DNA of 64,000 bases from Piscinibacter sp. XHJ-5 (GCF_029855045.1 NZ_CP123228.1:6584203-6648202), one strand, 5' to 3'; counted from the first letter of the stretch, positions 50,180 through 59,753 are shown. Translations and numbers: made by a program. The notes: a model not told the origin generated them from the sequence alone.

Positions 50180-50821
50180 TCAGCGCGCCAGGTGCGAGGC
50201 CAGCACCGGGAACAGCTTGGTCAGTCCATCGGCCAGCAGCTCGACCGCGAGCGCCGCGAGGATGAGTCCCATCAGCCGGGTCATGATGTTGATGCCGGTC
50301 TGGCCGAGCACCTTCGCGATTCGCCCGGAGGCCGAGAAGACGACGAAGGTCGCCACCGCGACGACGACGCCGTAGCCCACCAGCACCGCGAGCTGCCACC
50401 AGTGGCGCGTCTTCTCGGCGTAGATGACCATCGTGGAGATGGTCGCCGGGCCGGTCAGCAGCGGGATGGTGAGCGGCACCACCGCGATGCTGGCGCCGGC
50501 GTCGACCTTGCTGGCGCCTTCGCTGACGTCCTCCTTGCGACCCTCGGCCGGCTGAGCGTTGAGCATCTGGATCGCCGAGATCAGCAGCAGCGTGCCGCCG
50601 CCCACCTGGAACGACGCGAGCGATATGCCGAAGAACTCGATGATCTTGAGCCCGGCGATCGCGCTGACGGCGATGACGATGAAGGCGGTGCACGCGCTGA
50701 CGCGGATCGTGCGACGTCGCTGCTGCGGCGTCAGGTTCTGCGTGAAATGGATGAAGAACGGCACGACGCCGATCGGGTTGACGATGGCCAGCAAGGCGAT
50801 CAGCGGCTTGAGCAAGTCCAT
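50180..50821 (-). CDS. MarC family integral membrane protein
   Basis: A 213-residue membrane protein with about six spans: LLKPLIALLAIVNPIGVVPF, SLASFQVGGGTLLLISAIQM, IAVVPLTIPLLTGPATISTM and IMTRLMGLILAALAVELLAD. These are diagnostic of the MarC family. It was once proposed to act in multidrug resistance, but that was not confirmed, so its role is unknown. It begins 14 bases downstream of the BtuF-like gene and probably belongs to the same operon. Confidence 0.9.
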   Translation of the reverse strand: MDLLKPLIALLAIVNPIGVVPFFIHFTQNLTPQQRRRTIRVSACTAFIVIAVSAIAGLKIIEFFGISLASFQVGGGTLLLISAIQMLNAQPAEGRKEDVSEGASKVDAGASIAVVPLTIPLLTGPATISTMVIYAEKTRHWWQLAVLVGYGVVVAVATFVVFSASGRIAKVLGQTGINIMTRLMGLILAALAVELLADGLTKLFPVLASHLAR

Positions 50822-50835
50822 GGGCGATTGTCTCG

Positions 50836-51618
50836 TCAGGCCGCGAGCCCACGCAGGTAGCGAAGGCCGGCCACGGCGCGCGGGCCATACCAGCTGATGG
50901 CTTCGCCGTCGACGATGCGCACGGCCGCATTCGGACACAGCGCCCGCGCCGCGCCTACGTGCTGCGCGCCGAAGGCATACGGCTCCGAGCTGAGCAGCAC
51001 CTGCTGCACCTCGGCCAGCCAGGCCTCGTCGCCGCGCACGACCGGGTAGCGCGCGGCGCCCTGCGCGCCGCCATCGACGGCCGGCAGTGTGTCCCAGTGG
51101 ACACGCGCCAGCATGCGGGCGATGTAGGTGTCGCGCGCGACCGTCATCCACGGCTCGCGCCAGATCAGGTACAGCACGTGCTGCGGCGCATGCCGCTCCC
51201 GCTGCGTCAGCGCCAGCTCGTGCGCGATCGCCTCACGCAGGCCTTGCGCGGACGAGGCGACCCCTTCGATGTCGTCGAAAACCGCGGCGATCTGATCGAT
51301 CAGCTCGAGGTTGTCCTCGGGCGCATTCGGGTGCGTGACGACGATCTGCGGGCGCTCGTCGGCCGGCCATGCCTGGATCGCCTGCACGGTGTCGAGACGG
51401 TTCTCGTCGACGTTGACGAGCACATGGGTGGGCGCCAGGCGGCGCAGCTTGGCGAGGTTCACGTCCTTGGTGCCGCCCACCTTGGCGATGCGCCGCACCA
51501 CGTCGGCCGGATGCACGCAAAACCCGGTGCGCGCGACGAGCAGCTCGGCCATCCCGAGCGCGACGACGAGTTCGGTCAGGCTGGGCACCAGGCTTGCGAT
51601 GCGCAACGCGGCTGCCAT
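50836..51618 (-). CDS. BtuF-like metal/cobalamin-binding protein without signal peptide
   Basis: A 260-residue type III periplasmic-binding-fold protein: RIASLVPSLTELVVALGMAE, VARTGFCVHPADVVRRIAKV, GGTKDVNLAKLRRLAPTHVL and WREPWMTVARDTYIARML. The opening ASLVPSLTE matches the helical-backbone metal receptors such as BtuF. There is no secretion signal, so it may be cytoplasmic. The start is the ATG at 51618, 3 bases after the upstream stop. No permease or ATPase gene is nearby. Ligand unknown. Confidence 0.8.
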   Translation of the reverse strand: MAAALRIASLVPSLTELVVALGMAELLVARTGFCVHPADVVRRIAKVGGTKDVNLAKLRRLAPTHVLVNVDENRLDTVQAIQAWPADERPQIVVTHPNAPEDNLELIDQIAAVFDDIEGVASSAQGLREAIAHELALTQRERHAPQHVLYLIWREPWMTVARDTYIARMLARVHWDTLPAVDGGAQGAARYPVVRGDEAWLAEVQQVLLSSEPYAFGAQHVGAARALCPNAAVRIVDGEAISWYGPRAVAGLRYLRGLAA

Positions 51619-51620
51619 GC

Positions 51621-52559
51621 TCAGCGCGCGTCCTCGACCATGGCGAGATAGACCGAGCACGTCCCGCGCAGGTACACCAGGCCCGGAAGGACCAGCGCCA
51701 GCGCGAACACCACGCCGCCGCCGACCAGCGCCGCACCGGCGTGCTGGCTGGATGCAGCGGGACCCACGCTGCGCAGGCCGCGGCCGAACAATCCTGCCAT
51801 CAGCTCGGCGGCGGGCACGTCGATGCCGACCACGCGCACGGCCACTTCGGACACCACCCTGCCCCCGGCAGCGACGGCGAAGCTGACCAGCGCGCCGACG
51901 CCGGCGGTGAGCAGACTCACCGCGGCCATGAGCAGCGCCACCGTGAGCAGGCGCTGGCGCATCCACCGCCAGAGCTGACGCACCAGGGTCCACACGCCTG
52001 CGCCGGCCCACACGCCGGGCGCCGCGAGCGGCACCACCACCGCCACCAAGGCCAGCAGCGCCACGCCCACCCCCACTACGCCCAGCGGCACGGCCAGCCC
52101 GAAGAGCCAGGGGCCGAGCACCGGCCCGCTCACCGCGACACGGCACAGCCAAAGCACCGCAAGCAGCAGCGCGGCCAGCGCCGCGTAGCCGATGGCGATG
52201 ACGAGCAGCGCGAGCAGCAGCCGGTGCGCGGTCAGCAGCGAGGTCCGCACGGCATCGGGCACATCGCGCACCGCCAGGCCGCGCGCCTGGTCCATGACCA
52301 GGATGCCGGCGGCATTGCCGCCATAGAACGCGACGAACAGCGCCGCGCCGGCCTGAAGCGGTCCCCACCAGCCGCCGCCGCTGAGCAGCGAGGCCTGCGC
52401 CATCGCCGTGAGCAGGCCGGCGAGCGCAAACGTGAACAAGAGCAGATACAGCGCGCGCCCGTTGCGAACGGCGTCGACGCTGCCGAGTACCAGGCTCAGC
52501 GCTTCGAGCGGACTGCGCGACGAGGGGCGCACGAAGGGATCGGCAAAGGGGTCGATCAT
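51621..52559 (-). CDS. Alanine/leucine-rich multi-pass membrane protein
   Basis: A 312-residue membrane protein beginning MIDPFADPFVRPSSRSPLEA, with six or seven hydrophobic segments (for example LYLLLFTFALAGLLTAMAQA and VVFALALVLPGLVYLRGTC). No transport signature or enzyme motif was recognised. The start is the ATG at 52559; the longer frame upstream runs over AT-richer promoter DNA and is not coding. It heads an operon with the BtuF-like and marC genes. Confidence 0.7.
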   Translation of the reverse strand: MIDPFADPFVRPSSRSPLEALSLVLGSVDAVRNGRALYLLLFTFALAGLLTAMAQASLLSGGGWWGPLQAGAALFVAFYGGNAAGILVMDQARGLAVRDVPDAVRTSLLTAHRLLLALLVIAIGYAALAALLLAVLWLCRVAVSGPVLGPWLFGLAVPLGVVGVGVALLALVAVVVPLAAPGVWAGAGVWTLVRQLWRWMRQRLLTVALLMAAVSLLTAGVGALVSFAVAAGGRVVSEVAVRVVGIDVPAAELMAGLFGRGLRSVGPAASSQHAGAALVGGGVVFALALVLPGLVYLRGTCSVYLAMVEDAR

Positions 52560-52707
52560 GGTGCGCAGCAGGGTTTCCAAAGGATGCGACCCCGGGTTTT
52601 CACGCAGGAGCGCTCGGCGGTTTTTACCGCTGGTGACGAGCGGCGGCGAGGGTTTTACCGGGTACCTCGAACGGCTGCCCGAAAACAACACTTTATTCGG
52701 CGCGGCT

Positions 52708-52737
52708 TTGCGCACGATTTCTCGTTTACTTGATAAT
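52708..52737 (+). promoter_or_regulatory. Candidate promoter of the RRM protein gene
   Basis: TTGCGC (52708-52713), an 18-base spacer and GATAAT (52732-52737) form a plausible sigma-70 promoter in a locally AT-rich stretch. It would give a leader of about 95 bases, reminiscent of the long leaders of cold-shock and RNA-binding protein genes. Confidence 0.45.
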
Positions 52738-52837
52738 GGAATTTCCAGTTCGGTAGCAGCGCCTTTGCTTGAATGGTTCAGGATAGGTTGACGCTCCAAG
52801 GTCTCACTGGGTTTTCAGGAACGAAAGGCGCTCTCCA

Positions 52838-53308
52838 ATGGGCAACAAACTTTACGTGGGCAACCTCGCCTACAGCATCCGCGACGACGATCTCCAACAA
52901 GCTTTTGCACAGTTCGGCACCGTGACTTCGGCCAAGGTGATGATGGACCGTGACACTGGCCGCTCCAAGGGCTTCGGCTTCGTGGAGATGGGCTCCGACG
53001 CCGAAGCGAAATCCGCGATCGAAGGCATGCATAGCCAGGTCCTCGACGGCCGTGCCCTCGTCGTCAACGAAGCACGCCCGCGCGAAGAGCGTCCCGGCGG
53101 CTACGGCGGCGGTGGCGGTGGCCGCTACGGTGGTGGTGGCGGCGGCGGCTATGGCGGCGGTGGCAGCGGTGGCTACGGCGGCGGTGGCAGCGGCGGAAAA
53201 GGCGGCTACGGCGGTGGTGGCGGCGGCGGAAAAGGCGGCGGCTACGGCGGCGGTGGCGGCGGAAAGGGCGGCGGCTACGGCGGCGGTGGCGGCAGCCGCG
53301 GCTACTGA
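52838..53308 (+). CDS. Glycine-rich RRM RNA-binding protein
   Basis: A 156-residue protein. One RRM domain occupies residues 1-80 with RNP2 (KLYVGNLAYS) and RNP1 (RSKGFGFVEM). A flexible tail of about 70 residues follows, made of GYGGGGGG-type repeats with interspersed Lys, Arg and Tyr. Similar proteins in cyanobacteria and betaproteobacteria are induced by cold and may act as RNA chaperones. The gene ends in a strong terminator. Confidence 0.95.
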   Translation: MGNKLYVGNLAYSIRDDDLQQAFAQFGTVTSAKVMMDRDTGRSKGFGFVEMGSDAEAKSAIEGMHSQVLDGRALVVNEARPREERPGGYGGGGGGRYGGGGGGGYGGGGSGGYGGGGSGGKGGYGGGGGGGKGGGYGGGGGGKGGGYGGGGGSRGY

Positions 53309-53334
53309 GCCTCGCAGCATCCAGCAGCAAACAA

Positions 53335-53365
53335 GGCGGTGAGCTTTCGGGCTCGCCGCCTTTTT
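53335..53365 (+). terminator. Rho-independent terminator after the RRM gene
   Basis: GGCGGTGAGC (53335-53344) and GCTCGCCGCC (53351-53360) form a 10-bp stem with one G-U pair and a 6-base loop, followed by TTTTT (53361-53365). It lies between convergent genes. Confidence 0.85.
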
Positions 53366-53372
53366 ATTTGGC

Positions 53373-54152
53373 TCATTCGCCCAGTCGCCGCTTTCGCGGA
53401 CGGCCCGCAAGCACCGCATCGAAGAGGGCGTTGGGCAGCATGCGCAGCAGCTTCGACACCACGCCCATCTGCCACGGAATGGTGCGAAAGCTCGCCCCGG
53501 CGGCGATCGCATCGAAGGCCTTGTGGGCGAAGCGCTCGGGTGCCATCAGGAAAGGCATTCCGTAGCGGTTGTGGCGCGTGAGCGGCGTGTCGATGTAGCC
53601 GGGGGCGATCGTCACCACCTTCACGCCATGAGGACGGCACTCGCCGCGCAGGCTTTCGCAGTAGCTGATCACCGCGGCCTTGCTCGAGCAGTAGGCGCCG
53701 TGACCCGGCAGGCCGCGGATGCCGGCCACGCTGGCGATGCCCACCAGGCGTCCGCTGCCGCGCTCGCACATCGCGCGCACGAAGGGCTGGAAGGTGGCGG
53801 CCATGCCCAGGTTGTTGGTCTCGTAGGTCGCGCGCATGACCTCGAGGTCGTCGAGAACGGCCGTGTCGATGCCGACGCTGATGCCGGCGTTGGCGATGAC
53901 GACGTCCGGCACGCCTTGCGAAGCGATGCAGTCCCGTCCGGCGCCGGTGATGCTGGCCACGTCGCGCACGTCGGCCGCGTAGACGGCGAACTCTTCAGCC
54001 GCGATGCCTTGCGATTGCGCCCACGCCGTGACCTCGGCGCCGCGGCGCGCGGCCAGCGCGAGCCGATAGCCCGCCGCGTGGTACCGCGCGGCCAGCGCCT
54101 GGCCGATGCCGCTGGAGGCGCCGGTGATGAACACCAGGGGCGCGCGCGTCAC
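53373..54152 (-). CDS. SDR-family oxidoreductase
   Basis: A 259-residue classical short-chain dehydrogenase. The cofactor motif is TGASSGIG (10-17), the NAG motif is VIANAGIS, and the catalytic Ser/Tyr/Lys are in GIASVAGIRGLPGHGAYCSS and AYCSSKAA. A C-terminal extension ends basic (AGRPRKRRLGE), as in SDRs that act on membrane substrates. The ATG overlaps the lptC stop as ATGA, so it is part of the kdsD-kdsC-lptC operon. Substrate unknown. Confidence 0.9.
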   Translation of the reverse strand: MTRAPLVFITGASSGIGQALAARYHAAGYRLALAARRGAEVTAWAQSQGIAAEEFAVYAADVRDVASITGAGRDCIASQGVPDVVIANAGISVGIDTAVLDDLEVMRATYETNNLGMAATFQPFVRAMCERGSGRLVGIASVAGIRGLPGHGAYCSSKAAVISYCESLRGECRPHGVKVVTIAPGYIDTPLTRHNRYGMPFLMAPERFAHKAFDAIAAGASFRTIPWQMGVVSKLLRMLPNALFDAVLAGRPRKRRLGE

Positions 54153-54829
54153 TTGCGCGGACCCGTCGGGGGAAACTGCGCCGTGACGCGACCCTTGAGC
54201 TGGACCAGCCGGTCGAGGTGGTCGTAGTCCATGGACTCGGCGCGCACCTCGGCGCCGCCGCGTGTCACCGTCACCGGCAGGTGCGATCGCAGGCGCTCGG
54301 TGTTCAGGAAGGCATGCAGGAACTCGCCGCGGAACTCGATCGGCTCCTCGCCGCCGAGAGCTTCGCGCACCACGTGCGCGCCGCCGCGCAGCTGCACCTC
54401 ACTGCCGTCGGCGTTGGACAGCGCCATGCGCGCTTCGGCGCGCGTGACGCGGCCGTCCGGGGCGACCGCGCGCAGGCGCACGTTGTCGATCTCCAGCGTG
54501 TCGGTGTCCGGGTAGTGGCGCATCGTGTCGCCTTCGATCTGAGCGCGCATGGTGCCGTCCGGCGCGAAGCGCCGCACCATGAAGTTCGACATCACGTAGT
54601 CGGGCTCGTGGCGCAGCGGCGCGGCCGGGCGTTCGGGATCGGGCGTCGGCGTGTTCTTCACCAGCCACCAGCTTCCGAGCGCCAGCACCGCCATCACCAG
54701 CAGCGGCAGGTAGGACGACGCCTGCTCCAGCAGGCGGGCCGTCCACGGCGGACGCGGTGCCGGCGCGGCTCGCGCGGGCACCGGCGGGGCGAGCCCGACG
54801 GCAGGGTCCTGCAGCGGCGTGGCGCTCAT
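54149..54829 (-). CDS. lptC: LPS export protein LptC
   Basis: A 226-residue protein. A Pro/Ala-rich N-terminus precedes a single membrane span at about residues 40-60 (SYLPLLVMAVLALGSWWLV). The periplasmic beta-jellyroll follows (DYVMSNFMVRRFAPDGTMRA, IEGDTMRHYPDTDTLEIDN). LptC links the LptBFG transporter to the LptA bridge. The start (MSATPLQD, 54829) overlaps the kdsC stop as ATGA. Unlike most relatives, lptA and lptB do not follow; an SDR gene does. Confidence 0.9.
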   Translation of the reverse strand: MSATPLQDPAVGLAPPVPARAAPAPRPPWTARLLEQASSYLPLLVMAVLALGSWWLVKNTPTPDPERPAAPLRHEPDYVMSNFMVRRFAPDGTMRAQIEGDTMRHYPDTDTLEIDNVRLRAVAPDGRVTRAEARMALSNADGSEVQLRGGAHVVREALGGEEPIEFRGEFLHAFLNTERLRSHLPVTVTRGGAEVRAESMDYDHLDRLVQLKGRVTAQFPPTGPRK

Positions 54830-55404
54830 GGCGATTCGTCCAGCGTGACCAGATGACCATGCAGCAGCGTCGTGTAGCGGCCGGCCGCCGTGAGCAGCAG
54901 ATCGCAGCATTCGCGCGCCGCGCCATGGCCGCCGGCCGCGGCCGTGACGTGGTGAGCTACCGCCTTGGCTTCGGCATGGGCGTTGGCCGGCGCGCAGGAG
55001 AACGCCGCGCGCATCATCAGTGGCAGATCGGGCCAGTCGTCGCCCATCACCGCCAGCGCGTCCCAGCCGACCTGCAGTGTGCTCATCACACCCGCGGCCG
55101 CCGCGAGCTTGTCGTGCGCGCCGTAGACCGCATGCACGATGCCGAGGTCCGCCATGCGCCGACGCACCGCGGGCGAGTCGCGACCGGTGATGACGATGAC
55201 GACGATGCCTCCTTGGGCGAGCAGCTTGAGCCCATGGCCGTCGAGCGTGCTGAAGGCCTTGAACTCCTCGCCGCGCTCGCTGAGGTAGATGCGACCGTCG
55301 GTCAGCACACCGTCGACATCGAAGATCGCCGCGCGGATGCCCTGCGCCTTCAGCAGCAGGTCGGGCGCGAACGACAGCGCCGCCACGGGGAGTGCCGGCG
55401 CCAT
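54826..55404 (-). CDS. kdsC: KDO-8-phosphate phosphatase
   Basis: A 192-residue HAD-family phosphatase. The catalytic motif DVDGVLTDG, motif II (VIVITGRDS) and the acidic motif (VMGDDWPDLPLM) are present. It removes phosphate from KDO-8-phosphate in LPS inner-core synthesis. The length agrees with KdsC, about 190. It overlaps the kdsD stop (TGATG) and the lptC start. Confidence 0.95.
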   Translation of the reverse strand: MAPALPVAALSFAPDLLLKAQGIRAAIFDVDGVLTDGRIYLSERGEEFKAFSTLDGHGLKLLAQGGIVVIVITGRDSPAVRRRMADLGIVHAVYGAHDKLAAAAGVMSTLQVGWDALAVMGDDWPDLPLMMRAAFSCAPANAHAEAKAVAHHVTAAAGGHGAARECCDLLLTAAGRYTTLLHGHLVTLDESP

Positions 55405-56393
55405 CAGATCACTTTCGCCCGCATCAGGTCGTTGGAGTTCAACGCGCCGACGAGCAGCCCATCGCAGTCGAGCACCAGCACGCTGGTGATGCGGAACTGT
55501 TCCATCACGTCAGCGGCATCGACCGCCAGCGCGTCCTCGCGTACCAGGCGCGGGTTGGGATGCATGACGTCGCGCGCGGTCAGGCCGCGAAGGTCCATTC
55601 CCTGCTCGAGCAGCCGGCGCAGGTCGCCGTCGGTGAAGATGCCGAGCACGTGGCCCTGCGGGTCCGCGATCGCGGTCGCGCCGAGGCCCTTCTTGGTCAT
55701 CTCGCGCATCGTCTCGATGAACGGCGTGTCGGGCAGGACGCGCGGCACGGCGTCGCCGCTGCGCATCACGTCACGCACGTGGGTCAGCAGCTTGCGCCCC
55801 AAGGCTCCGCCGGGATGAGACCGCGCGAAGTCTTCTTCGCGGAAGCCGCGTGCGTCGAGCAGCGCCACCGCGAGCGCATCGCCGAGCGCCATCTGCGCGG
55901 TGGTGCTCGCCGTGGGCGCAAGGTTCATCGGGCAGGCCTCCTGGTCGACGGCACTGCTCAGCACGATGTCGGCGTGCCGCGCGAGCGTCGATTCGGCGCG
56001 TCCGGTCATGGCGACCAGCGTGACGCCGACGCGCTTGAGCGCCGGCAGGATCGCCGCCAGCTCGTCCACCTCGCCGGAATTGGAGATGGCCAGCACCACA
56101 TCGGCGGACGTCACCATGCCCAGGTCGCCGTGGCTCGCTTCGGCCGGATGCACGAACATTGCAGGCGTGCCGGTGGAGGCCAGCGTCGCGGCGATCTTTC
56201 GGCCCACGTGGCCGCTCTTGCCCATGCCCATCACGACGACGCGGCCGCTGCAGAGAAGCATGGCCTCGACCGCGCGTGTGAAGCTCTCGCCCTGCCGCGC
56301 CTTCAGACCCAGCAGCGCCTGCGACTCGATGTCGAAGGTCTGGTGGGCGAGGTGCAAGGCGCGCTGCGCGTCGAATGAGGGTTTTGCAGGCAC
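55404..56393 (-). CDS. kdsD: Arabinose-5-phosphate isomerase
   Basis: A 329-residue enzyme that converts ribulose-5-phosphate into arabinose-5-phosphate for KDO synthesis. The SIS domain (about 30-180) has VVVMGMGKSGHVGRKIAATL, HPAEASHGDLGMVTSADVVL and the ISNSGEVDE loop. Two CBS domains complete it (VMRSGDAVPRVLPDTPFIET, FTDGDLRRLLEQGMDLRGLT). The start is taken as the GTG at 56393 (VPAKPSFDAQ); an ATG much further upstream would run across the divergent promoter region. Confidence 0.95.
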   Translation of the reverse strand: MPAKPSFDAQRALHLAHQTFDIESQALLGLKARQGESFTRAVEAMLLCSGRVVVMGMGKSGHVGRKIAATLASTGTPAMFVHPAEASHGDLGMVTSADVVLAISNSGEVDELAAILPALKRVGVTLVAMTGRAESTLARHADIVLSSAVDQEACPMNLAPTASTTAQMALGDALAVALLDARGFREEDFARSHPGGALGRKLLTHVRDVMRSGDAVPRVLPDTPFIETMREMTKKGLGATAIADPQGHVLGIFTDGDLRRLLEQGMDLRGLTARDVMHPNPRLVREDALAVDAADVMEQFRITSVLVLDCDGLLVGALNSNDLMRAKVI

Positions 56394-56479
56394 GGTGCGG
56401 CGCCGGGTGTCCGATAGGATGCGCCGATTGTAGGCATGGGCCTTGCGAACGGTCGCCGTGCGCCCATCACCCTCGCGGC

Positions 56480-58480
56480 ATGGCTTCAACTCTCGAACTC
56501 GTCCTGCTCTACCTCGTCGCCGCGGTGGCGGGAGTGGTCGTGTGCCGCCTCGTCAAGCTGCCACCGATGCTCGGCTACCTCACGGTCGGCGTGGTGATCG
56601 GTCCCAACGCGACCGCGCTGGCGCAAGGCTCGACGGGCATGCAGCACCTGGCGGAGTTCGGTGTCGTGTTCCTGATGTTCGTCATCGGGCTCGAGTTCAA
56701 CCTGCCCAAGCTGAAGAGCATGCGCAAGCTGGTGTTCGGCCTGGGGCTGAGCCAGGTGGTGCTGACCATCCTCGCGGCGCTCGCGGGCAACGCGCTGCTC
56801 GGCTGGGTCGTCGTGCAGGCCGGCGCGAGCTGGGGCCTGGGCTGGAAGGCGGCGTTCGCGCTCGGGGGCGCGCTGGCCATGAGCAGCACGGCCATCGTCG
56901 TCAAGCTGATGGCCGAGCGCCTCGAGCTCGAGAGCGAGCATGGACGGCGCGTGATGGGCGTGCTGCTGTTCCAGGATCTCGCGGTCGTGCCCCTGCTGGT
57001 GCTGATCCCCGCGCTCGGTTCGGAGCCCGAGGCGCTGTTGCGCGAACTGGCGCTCGCGGCGCTGAAGGCTGCCGTGCTGCTGGCCCTGCTGCTCGTCGGC
57101 GGCCAGCGCGTGATGCGCTGGTGGCTCACGCAGGTCGCGCGGCGCAAGAGCGAAGAGCTGTTCATCCTCAACCTGCTGCTGGTCACGCTGGGGCTGGCCT
57201 ACCTCACCGAGTTCGCCGGCCTCTCGCTTGCACTCGGCGCCTTCATCGCGGGCATGCTGATCGCCGAAACCGAATACAAGCACCAGGTCGAGACCGACAT
57301 CCGGCCGTTCCACGACGTGCTGCTGGGCCTGTTCTTCATCACCGTCGGGATGCGCCTCGATCTGGTGGCGGTGGTCCAGCAGTGGCCGCTGGTGCTCGGC
57401 CTGTCGCTGCTGCCCGTGCTGTTCAAGTTCGGCCTCGTCACCGGGCTCGCCAAGCTGTTCGGCGCGCAGACGGGCGTCGCGCTGCGCACCGGCCTGTACC
57501 TCGCGCAGGCCGGCGAGTTCGGCTTCGTGCTGCTGGCGCTGGCGACCGACGGCGGGCTGCTGCCGCCGTCACTGCACACGCCGGTGCTCGCGAGCATGGT
57601 CCTGAGCATGCTGGCGACGCCGTTCATCGTGATGTACAGCAATCGCATCGTCATGCGGCTGTCGGCCAACGACTGGCTGCTGCAATCGGTCGCGATGACG
57701 ACGATCGCCAAGCGCGCCATCAACACCGAGGCGCACGTGATCATCGCCGGCTACGGTCGCAGCGGCCAGAACCTGGCGCGCATCCTCGAGCTCGAGCGCA
57801 TCCCGTACATGGCGCTCGACCTCGACCCCGACCGCGTTCGCCAGGCGGCCGCCGCCGGCCAGAGCGTGGTGTTCGGCGATGCGGCACGCCTGCAGAGCCT
57901 GATGGCCGCGGGGCTGGCGCGCGCCAGCGCGGTCGTCGTGAGCTATCCCGACACCGCCTCGGCGATGAAGATCCTGCGCCTGGTGCAGGCCCACGCCCCC
58001 AAGGTGCCGGTGCTGGTGCGCACGATCGACGACAGCGACCTGGAACGGCTGCGCGCCGCCGGCGCGACCGAGGTGGTGCCCGAATCGGTGGAGGGCTCCT
58101 TGATGCTGGCCAGCCATGCGCTGGCCCTGGTGGGCGTGCCGATGCGGCGCGTGATCCGCGTCGTGCAGGAGCAGCGCGATGCGCGCTATTCGCTGTTGCG
58201 CGGCTACTTCCACGGTGCCGACGACGACACCGCGGACGAGCTGCAGACGGCGCGGCTGCTGAGCATCACGCTGCCGTCGGGCGGCGCGTGCGTCGGCCAG
58301 ACGCTCGGCGAGCAGGCGCTGCACGCGGTCGGCGTGAATGTCGTGTCGCTGCGTCGCGCCTCGGGGGCGGTCACCAAGCCGTCCGACGCGCTGGTGCTGG
58401 GCGCAGGTGACACGCTGGTCCTGTCGGGCCTGCCCGAGCCGCTGGCGCTCGCCGAAGGCAAACTGCTCGGGGCATCCTAG
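56480..58480 (+). CDS. CPA2-family monovalent cation:proton antiporter (Kef type)
   Basis: A 666-residue protein. About 12 membrane spans occupy residues 1-395 ([59 protein letters not shown]). A TrkA-N NAD-binding domain follows from about 410 ([20 protein letters not shown]) and then a TrkA-C domain (about 585-660). This resembles KefB/KefC-type potassium efflux proteins. The start is the ATG at 56480. It is divergent from kdsD, a common Burkholderiales arrangement. Confidence 0.92.
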   Translation: MASTLELVLLYLVAAVAGVVVCRLVKLPPMLGYLTVGVVIGPNATALAQGSTGMQHLAEFGVVFLMFVIGLEFNLPKLKSMRKLVFGLGLSQVVLTILAALAGNALLGWVVVQAGASWGLGWKAAFALGGALAMSSTAIVVKLMAERLELESEHGRRVMGVLLFQDLAVVPLLVLIPALGSEPEALLRELALAALKAAVLLALLLVGGQRVMRWWLTQVARRKSEELFILNLLLVTLGLAYLTEFAGLSLALGAFIAGMLIAETEYKHQVETDIRPFHDVLLGLFFITVGMRLDLVAVVQQWPLVLGLSLLPVLFKFGLVTGLAKLFGAQTGVALRTGLYLAQAGEFGFVLLALATDGGLLPPSLHTPVLASMVLSMLATPFIVMYSNRIVMRLSANDWLLQSVAMTTIAKRAINTEAHVIIAGYGRSGQNLARILELERIPYMALDLDPDRVRQAAAAGQSVVFGDAARLQSLMAAGLARASAVVVSYPDTASAMKILRLVQAHAPKVPVLVRTIDDSDLERLRAAGATEVVPESVEGSLMLASHALALVGVPMRRVIRVVQEQRDARYSLLRGYFHGADDDTADELQTARLLSITLPSGGACVGQTLGEQALHAVGVNVVSLRRASGAVTKPSDALVLGAGDTLVLSGLPEPLALAEGKLLGAS

Positions 58481-58520
58481 CTGGCGCCGTGCGAGCCGCG
58501 CGGTGACAATCGGCGGCGCG

Positions 58521-59081
58521 ATGAACACCTCCGCTCGCATCGACAGCCCGGCCGACTACATCAAGCGGCACATCCGCACCGTGCCCGACTGGCCGGCTCC
58601 CGGCGTGCAGTTCCGCGACATCACGCCGCTGCTCGCAAACCCGCGAGTGTTTCGCGTGCTGATCGATCAGTTCGTGCATCGCTACTTCGACGTCCGCCCG
58701 AGTGCCATCGCCGGCCTCGACGCGCGCGGCTTCATCATCGGGTCGGTGCTGGCCTACGAGCTGAACATCGGCTTCGTGCCCATCCGCAAGAAGGGCAAGC
58801 TGCCATTCACGACGGTCGAGGAAACCTACGAGCTCGAATACGGCTCGGCCACGGTGGAAATGCACACCGACGCGGTCAAGCCCGGCGACCGCGTCGTGCT
58901 GATCGACGACCTCATCGCCACCGGCGGCACGATGATGGCCGGCATGCGGCTGCTCGAGCGGCTGGGTGCCACGGTGATCGAAGGCGCGGCCATCGTCGAC
59001 CTGCCCGAGCTGAACGGCTCGCAGAAGCTGCGGTCGGCCGGTTTGCCGCTGTTCACCCTCGTCAGCTTCGAAGGCCACTGA
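58521..59081 (+). CDS. apt: Adenine phosphoribosyltransferase
   Basis: A 186-residue purine-salvage enzyme that makes AMP from adenine and PRPP. The PRPP motif is [14 protein letters not shown] (about 128-141). Other family features are [36 protein letters not shown] and PIRKKGKLP. The start is the ATG at 58521, 40 bases after the antiporter stop. A hairpin with a T-run follows the stop. Confidence 0.96.
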   Translation: MNTSARIDSPADYIKRHIRTVPDWPAPGVQFRDITPLLANPRVFRVLIDQFVHRYFDVRPSAIAGLDARGFIIGSVLAYELNIGFVPIRKKGKLPFTTVEETYELEYGSATVEMHTDAVKPGDRVVLIDDLIATGGTMMAGMRLLERLGATVIEGAAIVDLPELNGSQKLRSAGLPLFTLVSFEGH

Positions 59082-59088
59082 ACATGCG

Positions 59089-59111
59089 AAGGGCCTGTGA
59101 CGGGCCCTTTT
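59089..59111 (+). terminator. Rho-independent terminator after apt
   Basis: AAGGGCC (59089-59095) and GGCCCTT (59103-59109) pair with a 7-base loop, followed by TT. The stem is short but GC-rich and directly follows the apt stop; it may also serve the convergent gene. Confidence 0.65.
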
Positions 59112-59132
59112 CGCCGATGCCGCGCGCTTCGG

Positions 59133-59600
59133 CTACGAGAACGGGATCTGCCGCGCGATGTTGGCGCGCATGCGCACCGCCATCACGCCGCCGGCGGCGC
59201 GCAACAGCTCGAGCGCCAGGGCCGGCGAGCGCTGCGACATCTCTTCGAGGCGCGGCCCGCGCAGTGCCCACACCGCGCACGGCGTCATCGCTTCGACGTT
59301 GGCCAGGCGCGGCGCATCGCTGAACAGCCCGGGCTCGCCGACCACCGATCCCGCGCGCAGGATGGCGATGCGATTGCTCCCCGGCGGGCCGCCGGTGATG
59401 AAGACCTGCAGCGAGCCCTCGGCCAGGAAATACATCGTGCGGTCGGTGTCGCCTTGCTTGATCAGAAGATCGCCGGCGCGGATGTCGTGGCGGGTGAGGT
59501 ACGGCGCGACCGCCCGCCATTGATCGGCCGACAGGCGCGCGCGGAACGCATCTTCCGCATTGAGCGTCTGGATCGCCTGAACCAGCTTGTCGAATTCCAT
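59133..59600 (-). CDS. Cyclic nucleotide-binding domain protein without HTH
   Basis: A 155-residue protein consisting of one cNMP-binding domain: LTRHDIRAGDLLIKQGDTDR, YFLAEGSLQVFITGGPPGSN and GSVVGEPGLFSDAPRLANVE. The phosphate-binding cassette has GEPGLF-x4-RLA, close to the CRP-type consensus (GELAL...RAA). There is no DNA-binding helix-turn-helix, so it is not a CRP-like regulator but a sensor module. The start is the ATG at 59600 with GGAGG upstream. Confidence 0.88.
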   Translation of the reverse strand: MEFDKLVQAIQTLNAEDAFRARLSADQWRAVAPYLTRHDIRAGDLLIKQGDTDRTMYFLAEGSLQVFITGGPPGSNRIAILRAGSVVGEPGLFSDAPRLANVEAMTPCAVWALRGPRLEEMSQRSPALALELLRAAGGVMAVRMRANIARQIPFS

Positions 59601-59753
59601 GGTCCTCCGCGCGCTGACTGCCGTGGCCAGCCCTCCTGCATTGTTCGTGCGGCAATTATTGACTGGCCACCCGGCCGCCACAATCGCCAGACCCCGGGGA
59701 AAGCGGCCCGCCGGTCGCTCGGCGAGCGCCGTTTGTCACGAAGCGCCCGACCC

